Assembly (NCBI GenBank): GCA_000721375.1
Contig: JOGW01000022.1
Coordinates: 1-64,000, forward strand
Direction: 5' to 3'
DNA from: Streptomyces sp. NRRL B-3428
GTDB taxonomy: Bacteria; Actinomycetota; Actinomycetes; Streptomycetales; Streptomycetaceae
Length of the DNA: 64,000 bases
Within the stretch, counting starts at the first letter, position 1. Each line of letters begins with the position of its first letter. The position numbers and the translations under genes are program-made. The notes under the pieces are model-generated. The model was not told where the DNA came from, did not search any database, and worked only from the letters and a program-made list of their open reading frames with translations. Below, piece after piece: positions 25,695-35,300 of this stretch.

Positions 25695-26933
25695 GTGACG
25701 CGTGACAACGAAGGTGCCGCGGATCCCCTCATCGTCGGCGGGGCGCCGGCCGCCGCCCGTCTGCGGGCGAGCGTGCCCGCCCTGAGCCTGCGCGTGCTCA
25801 GCCGTCTGCGCAGTGAGGTTTCCGTCTACGCGGAGCTGCCGGGTGAGGAGATCGCCGGGGACATCGCCGACATCGTCCAGTACACCTTGCGGCTGCTCGC
25901 CGATGTCATCGAGCGCCGAAGACCCGCCGGGGACGACGAGCTGGCCCGGCAGCGCGAGTCGGCGGCCCAACGCGCCGAGGAGGGCGTGCCGTTGGATGCG
26001 ATCCTCACCGCATACCAGATCGGCATGGCCATGTGCTGGGAGGAGCTGTCGCGGGGTGCGCGCCCCGGCGAGCTGCCGGACCTCAAGGAGGCTGTCGGAC
26101 GCATCATGGTGCTGCAGCGGCAGTTGACTGCGGCCGTCAGCCGTTCGTACCTGGAGGCGCGCTCTGTGCTGGACAGTCAGGAACACGGCGGCCGACACGC
26201 GCTGCTTGCCGCGCTGCTCGCCGGTGAACCCGTGGACCGGCCGGGCGTGCTGCGGCCCGCCGCCCTCTATGCCGCGCTGACCTTGCACCTGGCTCCGCAT
26301 CCCGACGAGATGCTGCCCGGCCCCGGTGCGGGGGTCGCCGCCCGGCGCAAGATCCGGCGGCTGCGCGCCGTGCTCGATTCCTTCGGCGCGGGCACCGGCG
26401 AACCCGCCCTCACCTCGCTCGACAGCTCGGGCGGCATCGCCCTGCTGCCCCTGTCGTGCACCCCGCCCTGGCCCGAACTGTGTTCCCTGATCGCCCGGGC
26501 CGCCGAGGCGGCCGGGGTGGCGGTGACCTCGGCCGCGGCCGTGGTCGAACCGGCCGGGGTGGCCGCCGCTATCACCGAGAACGCCGAGATTGTGGAGGTC
26601 GTCCAACGCACCGGACGCGCACCGGGCCTGTACCGACTCGCCGACGTCCTGCTCGACTACCAGCTCAGCCGCCCCAGCGTGGCACTCGAAGGCCTGGCGC
26701 GCCTCCTTCAACCTCTCGACAGCAAACCGGAGTTACTGCACACACTGGAGACGTATCTGCGCCACGGTCTAGACCGGCGCGGTTGCGCCGCCGCACTGCA
26801 CATCCACCCCAACACGGTGGACTACCGCATCCGCCGCATCGCCGGCCTCACCGGGCTGTCGCCCGCACGGCCCGCCGATCTGCAGCATCTGACGGCGGCG
26901 TTGGTGGCGAGACGGGCGAGTTGGCCCCGTTGA
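25695..26933 (+). CDS. PucR/CdaR-type transcriptional regulator
   Basis: 412 residues from a GTG with a purine-rich GGGGGAA site. The N-terminal half is a helical sensor region (VYAELPGEEIAGDIADIVQY, EEGVPLDAILTAYQIGM). The C-terminal 60 residues are the PucR-type helix-turn-helix (LETYLRHGLDRRGCAAALHI then HPNTVDYRIRRIAGLTGL). Regulators of this kind often control a divergent neighbour; here the start lies 112 bases from the secreted lipase gene, so control of lipase expression is the simple inference. Confidence 0.88.
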   Translation: MTRDNEGAADPLIVGGAPAAARLRASVPALSLRVLSRLRSEVSVYAELPGEEIAGDIADIVQYTLRLLADVIERRRPAGDDELARQRESAAQRAEEGVPLDAILTAYQIGMAMCWEELSRGARPGELPDLKEAVGRIMVLQRQLTAAVSRSYLEARSVLDSQEHGGRHALLAALLAGEPVDRPGVLRPAALYAALTLHLAPHPDEMLPGPGAGVAARRKIRRLRAVLDSFGAGTGEPALTSLDSSGGIALLPLSCTPPWPELCSLIARAAEAAGVAVTSAAAVVEPAGVAAAITENAEIVEVVQRTGRAPGLYRLADVLLDYQLSRPSVALEGLARLLQPLDSKPELLHTLETYLRHGLDRRGCAAALHIHPNTVDYRIRRIAGLTGLSPARPADLQHLTAALVARRASWPR

Positions 26934-27446
26934 TCGACCCCAACGTCCAGTCCTGCGACAACCGTCTACCGCACGGCGTGAGCGAGCTGTCCCGTCCGGA
27001 GAAGGACGTCGATCTGGCCAGCTTGAAAGCTACGGCCGCGCGTCGACCTTCCGCGCCATGACCGGTTACGAGCAGATTCGCTTGATCGCCGCCGCCTTGG
27101 CCGGTGACCAGGAAGCCACTGAACGCATGAAGTTGACCCTGCCGCGAGGAGCCGACCCCACCACCGCGGCATGGGCTCTCGGCCTGGACGGCGCAGGCGG
27201 ACCCTCTGAGCCTCCTGCGCCGCCTGCACCAGCGTCACCACCCGCACGGTCACCCTCATCGCCGCAGGCGGCGCAGCCACCGCAGCCCTCGGGCCGGCTC
27301 TCCGCCTGCTCGCCGCCGCGCTCGCTCCACGGGGCGGGGCGAGCCCGGCCGGCGAAGGGCCGAAATCCGACTGTTCCTGCGGGCTTGTCGAGCCGTGCAC
27401 TGTCAGGAGGTTCGTCCCGTGCGCCGCGACTGGGGGAGGGGCGGTC
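26934..27446 (+). other. Intergenic region with a doubtful small frame
   Basis: About 510 bases before the terpene synthase. A frame from the ATG at 27058 begins plausibly (MTGYEQIRLIAAALAGDQEA, then ERMKLTLP) for about 45 codons, then becomes a proline/serine-rich run typical of an out-of-frame reading and overlaps the synthase start. It may be the relic of a small gene with a frameshift. No terminator or RNA gene is seen. Confidence 0.3.
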
Positions 27447-28445
27447 ATGCCGCAGGATGTCGACTTCGGGCTGCCGTTTCCTCCTCGGATGAGTGCGGAC
27501 CTCGCATCGGTGACGCGTCACAACACCGACTGGGTCAGGGAGTTCGGTCTGGTCGTCGGCGATGCGGCGGTGAACTGGTACGTGAGCTGGGACATGCCCA
27601 AGCTGGCGGCTTGTGGCTACCCCTACGCCGCGGGTGAGGGCCTCGCGCTCTGCGCCGACACGATGGCCTTCTTCTTCCTCTTCGACGACCAGTTCGACGG
27701 GCCCCTGGGCAGACAGCCCAGCAGGGCGGCCGCCGCCGTGCGTGACCTGATCGGTGTGGTCCACGAGCTCGGGCCGCGCACCGAGAATCCCTTGACCCGA
27801 GCTTTTCGCGACATCTGGTCACGTGCCCGGCGTGGGGCGGACGCATCGTGGTGTGCCCGCACCGCGCACGAGTGGGAGTACTACTTCGCCTCATACGCGC
27901 ACGAGGCGATCAACCGCTGCCGGGGAGTGCCCGCGGACATGGAGCGTTTCGTGGAGGTGCGGCGCGGCATGTCGGGCACCGGCCTGCCCATCTCCCTTGG
28001 GGAGCGGGCTGCGGGCGTCCAGGTGCCGCCGGTTGCTTTCCACAGTCCGCAGTTGCGGATCATGCGCCAGATCACGACGGATGTCACGTTCATGTGCAAC
28101 GACGTCTATTCGCTGGAGAAAGAGGCCGCCCGCGGGGACATGGACAACATCGTGTTGGTCATCGAGAAGGAAAGCGGCCTGTGCCGTGAGGATGCCGTGA
28201 GCGAGACATGCCGCCGGGTGCGCCGACGGTGTGCCCGATTTTGTGAACTCGCCGCGGAGATACCTGCCTTGTGCCTGGAGTTGGGCCTCGACGCAACCCG
28301 GTCCAGCGCGGTTCAGCAGTACGTGGAGGTCATGTCAGCCTGGATATGCGGCTACCACGACTGGGAGACCGAGACCTTGCGCTACACCACCTCGCACCAG
28401 GTCGTTCCGCATACGCAACCCGGGTACTTCCACGGCCTGCTGTGA
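27447..28445 (+). CDS. Class I terpene synthase (sesquiterpene-type)
   Basis: 332 residues, the usual length of a single-domain bacterial terpene synthase. The aspartate-rich motif is DDQFD at residues 80-84 (FFFLFDDQFD). The NSE/DTE motif is N218-D-x-x-S222-x-x-K225-E226. An arginine pyrophosphate sensor lies about 45 residues upstream of NSE, and an RY pair is near the C-terminus (ETLRYTTSHQ). These hold three magnesium ions and the diphosphate of farnesyl (or geranyl) diphosphate and start cyclisation. The product cannot be told from sequence. A short-chain dehydrogenase gene follows after 88 bases, suggesting oxidation of a terpene alcohol. Confidence 0.93.
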   Translation: MPQDVDFGLPFPPRMSADLASVTRHNTDWVREFGLVVGDAAVNWYVSWDMPKLAACGYPYAAGEGLALCADTMAFFFLFDDQFDGPLGRQPSRAAAAVRDLIGVVHELGPRTENPLTRAFRDIWSRARRGADASWCARTAHEWEYYFASYAHEAINRCRGVPADMERFVEVRRGMSGTGLPISLGERAAGVQVPPVAFHSPQLRIMRQITTDVTFMCNDVYSLEKEAARGDMDNIVLVIEKESGLCREDAVSETCRRVRRRCARFCELAAEIPALCLELGLDATRSSAVQQYVEVMSAWICGYHDWETETLRYTTSHQVVPHTQPGYFHGLL

Positions 28446-28533
28446 GCAGCGCCGGATCGGAGTGGCCAGGTCAGTGGCCAGTGCCCGCTCCGTATGGCCC
28501 GTTCAACGGTTTACCGACCGAAAGGTGATCCCG

Positions 28534-29343
28534 ATGACTCGTCACGAGGCCGCCACCGTGCCCACGCTGGTGACCGGTGCCGCCAGCGGAACGGGACGTC
28601 ACATCGCCGCGGCGCTGGCCGCGCGCGGTGCCCCGGTGGCGGCCGTCGACGTGGACGCAGCAGGTCTTGCTGAGGCGTCGGCCGACACTCCATCGATCAC
28701 CCCATGGGTATGCGACCTCAGTGACGAGGCCGGCGTGCATGACACCGTCAAGCGGGTCGAGGAGCAGCTGGGCCCGATCCAACGGGTGTTCCACTGCGCG
28801 GGGATCGCACCGGTCGGCCGCCTCCTGACCGTGCCCACCGCGGATATCGAACGCGTGGTGAACGTCAACTACCTGGGCACGGTCCATGTCGCCCGCGCCA
28901 CCGTCCCAGGCATGATCGACAGAGGTCGAGGGACCTTCACCGTGATCGCCTCGATCGCGGGCTGGATACCCATGGCCGACGTCGGCGCCTACAGCGCGTC
29001 CAAAGCGGCCGTCATCTCCTTCTGCGAGGTCCTCGCCGCCGAGTGCAGGCGAACCGGCGTGCGGATCGTCTGCGTCTGTCCGGCAGCGGTGGAGACCCCC
29101 ATGCTCAAGGACCTGCGCCGCTCCCACCCCGACATCGTCAATGACAAGCCGGGCATTCATCCCGCCGCGGTCCTGGCCGCAGCGGAAAGGGCCCTGGACA
29201 AAGGGAAGCTGTTCGCCTTCCCCGGCAGGGGCACCACCACCGTGTGGAGGGCGCGTCGCCTGGCGCCCGTCGCCCTCAGCGGCATCCTCCAGGCCGCGGT
29301 GAAGCGGCAGCGGACACACAGGCCGCCGGGAAGTGAAGGCTGA
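28534..29343 (+). CDS. Short-chain dehydrogenase/reductase
   Basis: 269 residues from an ATG with AAGGTGAT upstream. The Rossmann motif is TGAASGTGRHIAAAL (TGxxxGxG), the dinucleotide-binding stretch CAGIAPVG stands where NNAG is usual, and the catalytic set is Ser in VIASIAG with Tyr and Lys in GAYSASKAAV. The C-terminal extension is basic (ARRLAPVALSGILQAAVKRQ). SDR enzymes oxidise or reduce alcohol/ketone pairs with NAD(P). Directly behind a terpene synthase, it is a good candidate for tailoring the terpene. Confidence 0.9.
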   Translation: MTRHEAATVPTLVTGAASGTGRHIAAALAARGAPVAAVDVDAAGLAEASADTPSITPWVCDLSDEAGVHDTVKRVEEQLGPIQRVFHCAGIAPVGRLLTVPTADIERVVNVNYLGTVHVARATVPGMIDRGRGTFTVIASIAGWIPMADVGAYSASKAAVISFCEVLAAECRRTGVRIVCVCPAAVETPMLKDLRRSHPDIVNDKPGIHPAAVLAAAERALDKGKLFAFPGRGTTTVWRARRLAPVALSGILQAAVKRQRTHRPPGSEG

Positions 29344-29785
29344 CAGGCCTCTCCACCTGCCGGCACGCCGGATCGCGCCCGGGCCGCGGCTCGGTTCACG
29401 GTGCGTCTCTCCCGTTGCAGTACGACGCACGGGCTTGCTGATCGCCCACTGTTCAGCGCGTGATGCTGGTGCGGGCCGGAGTGCCGGCAGTGACGGGAGC
29501 GATCGTCTTCTTGGAAGTGGTGGTGAAGCCCCACTCCGTGTACCAGTAGCGGATCACGCGCGCTCCGCTTCGCCACTACCTACGAAGGCGCCGCCCAAGC
29601 CGAATTCGACCCGAACGCGCAGAAGTTCAACTCTTCCGCCAAGCCCTTGGCGGACCAGCTCGGCCATCGCAGCTCCTCAGTGACGGGTGAGCGCTGCCGT
29701 CCGCCTGCCCCGACCAGCCGTGTGCTGTCGGGTGCCTATGGAATCGGGGCCATACCGGGGGAGTTCTGGCACTGTTTCTGCAGGA
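29344..29785. other. Intergenic region with a possible relic
   Basis: About 440 bases. On the minus strand near 29456-29580 a short frame reads GARVIRYWYTEWGFTTTSKK and ends in a stop after ARTSITR. It looks like the end of a coding sequence with the start lost, but the family cannot be named. Nothing else is visible. Confidence 0.25.
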
Positions 29786-30376
29786 TCAGCCGGTGAGGAC
29801 GGCCACGAGGAAGTCGGAATCGTCCGTGTAGGGGAGCATGTCCCAGGTGGACAGGAGCAGTTGTGGCGTCAGGCCGGCTGCTTCGGCGTCCTGGAGGAAT
29901 TGCTCGGGTGGGTAGCCGCGGTCGGTGCCGAAACCGATCACTGCCCGCCCGTCGTTCCGCAGATGCTTACGGAACTGGCCGAGGACGGTGCGGCGGGTGT
30001 CGGGGGCGAGGAACGTCATGACGTTTCCGGCGCACACGATGATGTCGAAGCCCTCGCCCGGGAGGTCGAGTTCGGTGAGGTCGCCGACCAGCCACTGCGC
30101 ACCGGGATGCTCCGTGCGGGCCGCGGCGATGAGGGTCGGGTCGAGGTCGACACCCGTGACGTCGTGACCGGCCTGCGCCAGGTAGGCGCCGACACGGCCG
30201 GGCCCACAGCCCGCATCGAGGATGTGTGCTCCGCGGCCCGCCATCGCGTCGATGAGACGGGCCTCACCGTGCAGGTCGGCCCCCTGTTCGGCGAGCTTCT
30301 TGAACCGGTCGATGTACCACTGCGAGTGCCCGGGGTTCTCCTCGAGGAGCTCCAGCCAGCCGTTCCTGTCGTTCAC
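29786..30376 (-). CDS. Class I SAM-dependent methyltransferase
   Basis: 196 residues. Motif I is ILDAGCGPGRVGAYLAQAG, the acidic ribose-binding position is GVDLDPTLI, and motif II-like GDLTELDLPGEGFDIIVCAG follows. The end (LSTWDMLPYTDDSDFLVAVL) forms the typical last strands. It belongs to the small Methyltransf_25/11 type found throughout actinobacteria. Substrate unknown; it stands 121 bases upstream of an MFS exporter gene that is transcribed toward it, which may or may not be related. Confidence 0.88.
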   Translation of the reverse strand: MNDRNGWLELLEENPGHSQWYIDRFKKLAEQGADLHGEARLIDAMAGRGAHILDAGCGPGRVGAYLAQAGHDVTGVDLDPTLIAAARTEHPGAQWLVGDLTELDLPGEGFDIIVCAGNVMTFLAPDTRRTVLGQFRKHLRNDGRAVIGFGTDRGYPPEQFLQDAEAAGLTPQLLLSTWDMLPYTDDSDFLVAVLTG

Positions 30377-30497
30377 CGGGCCAACTATGCCTCACCCACC
30401 GGCCCGCGCCGCAGCCACGCCCGCATGAGCACGCAGGTAACGCACCTCTGGCTGGTCTTTGAAAAGGGGCCGTGGGCGCTCTGGCCGGGGTTCGGGG

Positions 30498-31793
30498 TCA
30501 GTTCACGGTTTTCGCGAAGTCCAGGTGGGCGTGGCGGACGGCGTGGGAGGCGGTGGAGACGGTGGCGCCGAGCATGCTGATGCAGCCGAAGAGGAGGAAT
30601 GTGGGGCCGGCACCCCACTCCTCTACGAGGAGGCCGAAGAGCGGGAACATCACTGGGGTGATGCCGACCGCGTTGAGGGCTTGGACGGAGGCGACTCTGC
30701 CCTGGTAGGCGAGTGCGGTGTTGGCCTGCATCAGGGCCAGGGCCAGACCGCCGCAGAGGCCGGACAGGAGGCCGGAGGCGAGCGCGACGGTGGCGGCGAG
30801 GGCGAGGTTGGGCATGACGCCGATCAGCCCGATGCCGGCGGAGGCGAGGAGCAGGGTGATGTTGTGCCAGTACCCGGCCCGGGGGAAGCGGCCTCGCACG
30901 ACGAGTAGCAGCGAGGTGGTGCAGACACCGGCGCTGAGGGAGGCGTTGACCCAGGCGCCGCCGGAGGGGCCCCAGCCGCGTTCGTCGGCGAGCAGGATGA
31001 CGCCGACCGCGATCGGGGGGATGCAGCCGATCATGGAGAGCAGTCCGGACAGGGCGAGCGGGCCGACGACGGGCTCGTGGCGCAGGTAGACGATGCCGTC
31101 GACCAGGTCGCGGCGGACGGTGGAGTCCGCGGCGGGCTGTTCCTCGGGCGGCAGTGGCGCGAGCCGGACCGCGACCAGCAGGAACAGGGAGAGGGTGAAC
31201 AGGGCCCCGGTCACGGCGAATGCGGCGGCCGGGCCGCCGAGCCCCATCGAGAACCCGGCCAGCGGCGGACCGGCGATGTGGCCGGAGCGCTGGATCAGAT
31301 TGCGCAGGCTCTGCACCCGCATCAACTGATCGCGGCCGGTCAGCCGCGGCGGCATGGCTCCGACCGCCGGCATGAACAGGGCGTCCACGACGCCGAAGAC
31401 GAGGGCGAGCGCGATGAGCAGCCAGAGGCCGGGCGTACTGAACGCGAGCGCTGCGGCGGCCGTAAGGATCACCACAGCGCGCACGGCGTCGGAGGAGATG
31501 ACCACCAGGCGCGGGCCGAACCGGTCGGCGATCACACCACCGCCGAGCATGAGGATCGCCCGGGGTATCGCACCGACCGCCATCACCAGACCGACTTGCG
31601 CCGGACCGGCCACCTTCTGCGCGGCCCAGCCGAGCGCGACGAAGTAGGCGGCGTCACCGACCACCGAGAACGTGTAGGCGATGAGCCAGCGCAGGACGTT
31701 GCCGTCCCGATGCGCCGGGGTGGAAAGGGGGGTGGCTACGGCGGGGGCGGGCGGGGCCACTTCGTCAACGGGTTCATCTGCTCGCGAGGTCAC
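30498..31793 (-). CDS. MFS exporter (EntS/multidrug type)
   Basis: 431-residue, twelve-helix transporter of the MFS_3 type, with motif A LGGGVIADRFGPRLVVI, central loop LAPLPPEEQPAADSTVRRDL, and matching second half. The family includes siderophore and macrolide exporters. The GTG start is followed by about 35 soluble residues before the first helix. Substrate unknown; a second MFS exporter of similar type is at 42520-43878. Confidence 0.85.
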   Translation of the reverse strand: MTSRADEPVDEVAPPAPAVATPLSTPAHRDGNVLRWLIAYTFSVVGDAAYFVALGWAAQKVAGPAQVGLVMAVGAIPRAILMLGGGVIADRFGPRLVVISSDAVRAVVILTAAAALAFSTPGLWLLIALALVFGVVDALFMPAVGAMPPRLTGRDQLMRVQSLRNLIQRSGHIAGPPLAGFSMGLGGPAAAFAVTGALFTLSLFLLVAVRLAPLPPEEQPAADSTVRRDLVDGIVYLRHEPVVGPLALSGLLSMIGCIPPIAVGVILLADERGWGPSGGAWVNASLSAGVCTTSLLLVVRGRFPRAGYWHNITLLLASAGIGLIGVMPNLALAATVALASGLLSGLCGGLALALMQANTALAYQGRVASVQALNAVGITPVMFPLFGLLVEEWGAGPTFLLFGCISMLGATVSTASHAVRHAHLDFAKTVN

Positions 31794-32348
31794 AAGCGCG
31801 CATGATCTCCCACAACGTCGGCCGGTACAACGGAGTTATTGACCGGGTGCCAGGACCGGGCGCGGCTCGGTCTCCGTATATGCCCTGTTTTGACGTGCTG
31901 TTGGCTCAGTTCCGGTGGGTCATTCGGTGGTGTTTGGGCGGTGTGGTTCGCGGTGGCGGATGGCGAGGTGGAGGACTTTTGGGCGGTCGCCGTTCGTGGT
32001 GAGCGTCTGTGCGTCGCCGGCGGCCCCGCCGCGGTCCCAGAGCGTCTGGTAGAGCCCGAGGACGATCTGCTGTCGGTGTACCTGCTCCCGTACACAGGTG
32101 TGTACGGGCTCGAGTACGAGAACCCCGATCGGACGAATGGCCGATAAGGAGCCCAACCAACCGGCGGCATAGGCATGTGCATGCCAGATCGACATATCGA
32201 TGCATACGCTCCCCTCAACGCACGCGACCCGCGCGGCACTTGAGAGGACAAGGGGCATCGACTCCAGCCCCCTGACCCGAGAGCAACTCCTGCACCTTCA
32301 CCCGTGGCACATCCGGCCGCGGGCCATCCAGAAGAAGGCAGAACAGAG
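31794..32348. other. Intergenic region with a gene relic
   Basis: About 555 bases between the MFS gene and the giant subtilase. Its recognisable content is the lipase relic at 31925-32075. The remainder should hold the subtilase promoter; the stretch 32080-32200 is notably less GC-rich than its surroundings. Confidence 0.5.
31925..32075 (-). pseudogene. Relic of the large secreted lipase gene
   Basis: The minus strand reads QQIVLGLYQTLWDRGGAAGD, then AQTLTTNGDRP, matching the functional protein at 22654-24663 (QQILLGLYQMVWDRGETNGY, AQTLATNGDRV). Nucleotide similarity is high over 31985-32072 against 23025-23112, then fades on the left and ends abruptly on the right. It is a short internal fragment without start, frame or ends, most likely the residue of a duplicated paralogue. 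Confidence 0.7.
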
Positions 32349-35300
32349 TTGAGACGTTCACGGCGTTCAGGCAAGAGACGCACCGTCAGATCCTTCATGA
32401 GCACCATCGCGACGATGGCGATCGCCGCGACCGGCCTGGCCATGGCCGGGTCCCCCGCACAGGCCTCGCCGACCGGCGCGGCGGACAGCGCTTACGCGGC
32501 GGCCGGCAGCGCAGCCGCGGTCGCCGACGGGGACAAGATCCGCCCGGAACTCGCGCGGAACTTCGAGAAGAAGAGCGAAGGCGACTTCTGGATCCACTTC
32601 AAGGACCGGGCTGATCTGCAGCAGGCCGGCTCGCAGCAGGATTGGGACAAGCGCGGCAAGGCAGTGGTGGACGCGCTGAAGAAGACCGCGTCCGAGTCCC
32701 AGGCCAAGGTACGGGCCGAGCTGGATGACGCGGGCGCGGTGTACGAGACGTTCTGGGCGAGCAACGCCATCAAGGTCAGCAACGGCTCGGAGAAGCTCGC
32801 GCGAGCGTTCGCGGCCCACGCCGAGGTCGACGGGCTCTACGCGCCGGTCACGTACAAGGAACCGGAGGTCACCAAGGGCGATGCGCAGAACACGGTGAAC
32901 TCCGTGGAGTGGGGCATCGCCAACATCAACGCCGATGACGTCTGGTCCCAGTACGGCGTCAAGGGCGAAGGGATCACAGTCGCGAACATCGACTCCGGGG
33001 TCCAGTTCGACCACCCGGCGCTGGTGAACTCCTACCGCGGCAACAACGGGGATGGCACCTTCAGCCACGACTACAACTGGTTCGACGCGGCCGGAACCTG
33101 CCAGGGCGCGCCGTGCGACAACGACGACCACGGCACGCACACGATGGGAACGATGGCGGGCGGCGAGGGCGACAACCAGATCGGTGTCGCACCGGGGGTC
33201 AAGTGGATCGCGGCCAACGGCTGCTGCCCCTCCGACGCCGCGCTGATCTCCTCGGGACAGTGGATGCTGGAGCCGAGGGACCTCGGTGGCCAGAACCCGG
33301 ACGTGAGCAAGCGGCCGAACATCATCAACAACTCCTGGGGCTCCCGGCTGCCGTCCAACGACCCGTTCATGGAGGACGTGACGCTGGCCTGGACCGCGTC
33401 GGGGATCTTCGGGACGTTCTCCAACGGCAACAGCGGCCCCGGGTGCCAGACCAGCGGCTCCCCAGGCAGCCTGGCCAGCAACTACTCGGTCGGCGCCTAC
33501 GACGTCAACAACAACATCGCGAGCTTCTCGGCCCGCGGCACCGGGCAGAACGGTGAGATCAAGCCGAACATCGCCGCGCCCGGTGTCAACGTGCGGTCGA
33601 GCATCCGCGGCGGCGCGTACGCCAGCTTCAACGGCACCTCGATGGCGAGTCCGCACCTCGCGGGTGTGATCGCGCTGCTGTGGTCGGCGGCGCCGGCCCT
33701 GGCCGGTGATGTCGCGGCGACCCGCGCGCTCCTGAACGACTCGGCGACCGACCGGGCGGACAGCCAGTGCGGCGGCACCGCCGACGACAACAACGTCTTC
33801 GGCGAAGGGCGCCTCGACGCGCTCGCGCTCCTGGACGCCGCGCCCATCGGCGACACCGGCACCCTGTCCGGCAAGGTCACGGACGCGGCCACCGGGAATC
33901 CCGTGCCGAACGCCACCATCACCCTGACCGGGGCGGCGGAGCGCACCCTGACCAGCGGGGCCGACGGCACGTTCTCCTCGCTCCTGCCGGCCGGCTCGTA
34001 TCAGGCCGCGGTGAGCACGTTCGGTTACGAGACCAAGTCCGTCCAGGCCGAGATCACCAAGAACCAGACCACCACGCTCGACGTGCAGCTCACCGCGAAG
34101 GCGAGCGTCACCGTCAGCGGAGCGGTCACCGACGGCTCCGGACACGGCTGGCCGCTGTACGCGAAAGTGAGCGTCACGGGCGCGTCGGGAGTCTCCGACT
34201 ACACCACGCCGGCCAACGGGCGTTACTCCTTCGAGCTGCCCGCCGGTGACACGTACTCCGTCAAGGTCGAGCCGCAGTACCCGGGCTACGAGACGGTGAC
34301 CCAGGAGGTCGTGGTCGGCTCGGGCAACAAGACGCACAACGTCGCCGTGCCGGCATCGGCCAACGCCTGCACCACGGCTCCGGGCTACCGCTTCGGCTCG
34401 GACGGCGAGTACCAGACCTTCGACAGCGGCGCCGCCCCGGCCGGCTGGTCCGTGGTGGACCACGCCGGAAACGGCCAGGTCTGGAAGTTCGACGACCCCG
34501 GCGCCCGCGGCAACAAGACCGGCGGTGGCGGCGGCTTCGCCATCGTGGACAGTGACGAGTACGGATCCGGCGGAAAGCAGGACACCTCCCTGGTCAGCCC
34601 CGCGGTCGACCTGACCGGTGTCACGGCGCCGGTGATCCGCTTCAACCAGGACTTCGACCGCCTGAGCACCGACGTCGCCGAGGTCGACCTCAGTCTCGAC
34701 GGCGGCACGACCTGGACCAATGTGCTGCAGCAGAAGGCCGATGTGCGCGGGCCCAAGGTGAGTGAGATCCCGATCCCGCAGGCCGCGGGCAAGGATCAGG
34801 TCAAGGTCCGCTTCCACTACTACGAGGCGTCGTACGACTGGTGGTGGCAGGTCGACAACGTACTGATCGGCAGCAAGGTCACCTGTGAGCCCGTCGACGG
34901 CGGTCTGGTCCTCGGCCATGTCCGCGACGCCAACGACAACGGCTACGTCAACGGCGCCACCGTCACCAGCGACGACCGTCCCGCGGAGCGGGCGACCAGC
35001 GCGGCGACGCCGGACGACACCGTGCTCGCCGACGGCTTCTACTGGATGTTCTCCTCGCTGACGGGCAGCCACAAGTTCACCGCAAAGGCGGGCAGTTACG
35101 TCGCCCAGAGCAAGGCCGTCGACGTCCAGGCCGACGGGGCCACGGCGGCAAACTTCCGGCTCGCCGCGGGCCGGCTCACCGTCACCCCGGCCAAGCTGGC
35201 GGCGACACTGAGGATGCCCGGCGGCAAGGTGGCCAAGACCTTCACCGTGACCAACACGGGACAGGCCCCGGCCGAGGTCGAGTTCGGGGAACGTGACGGC

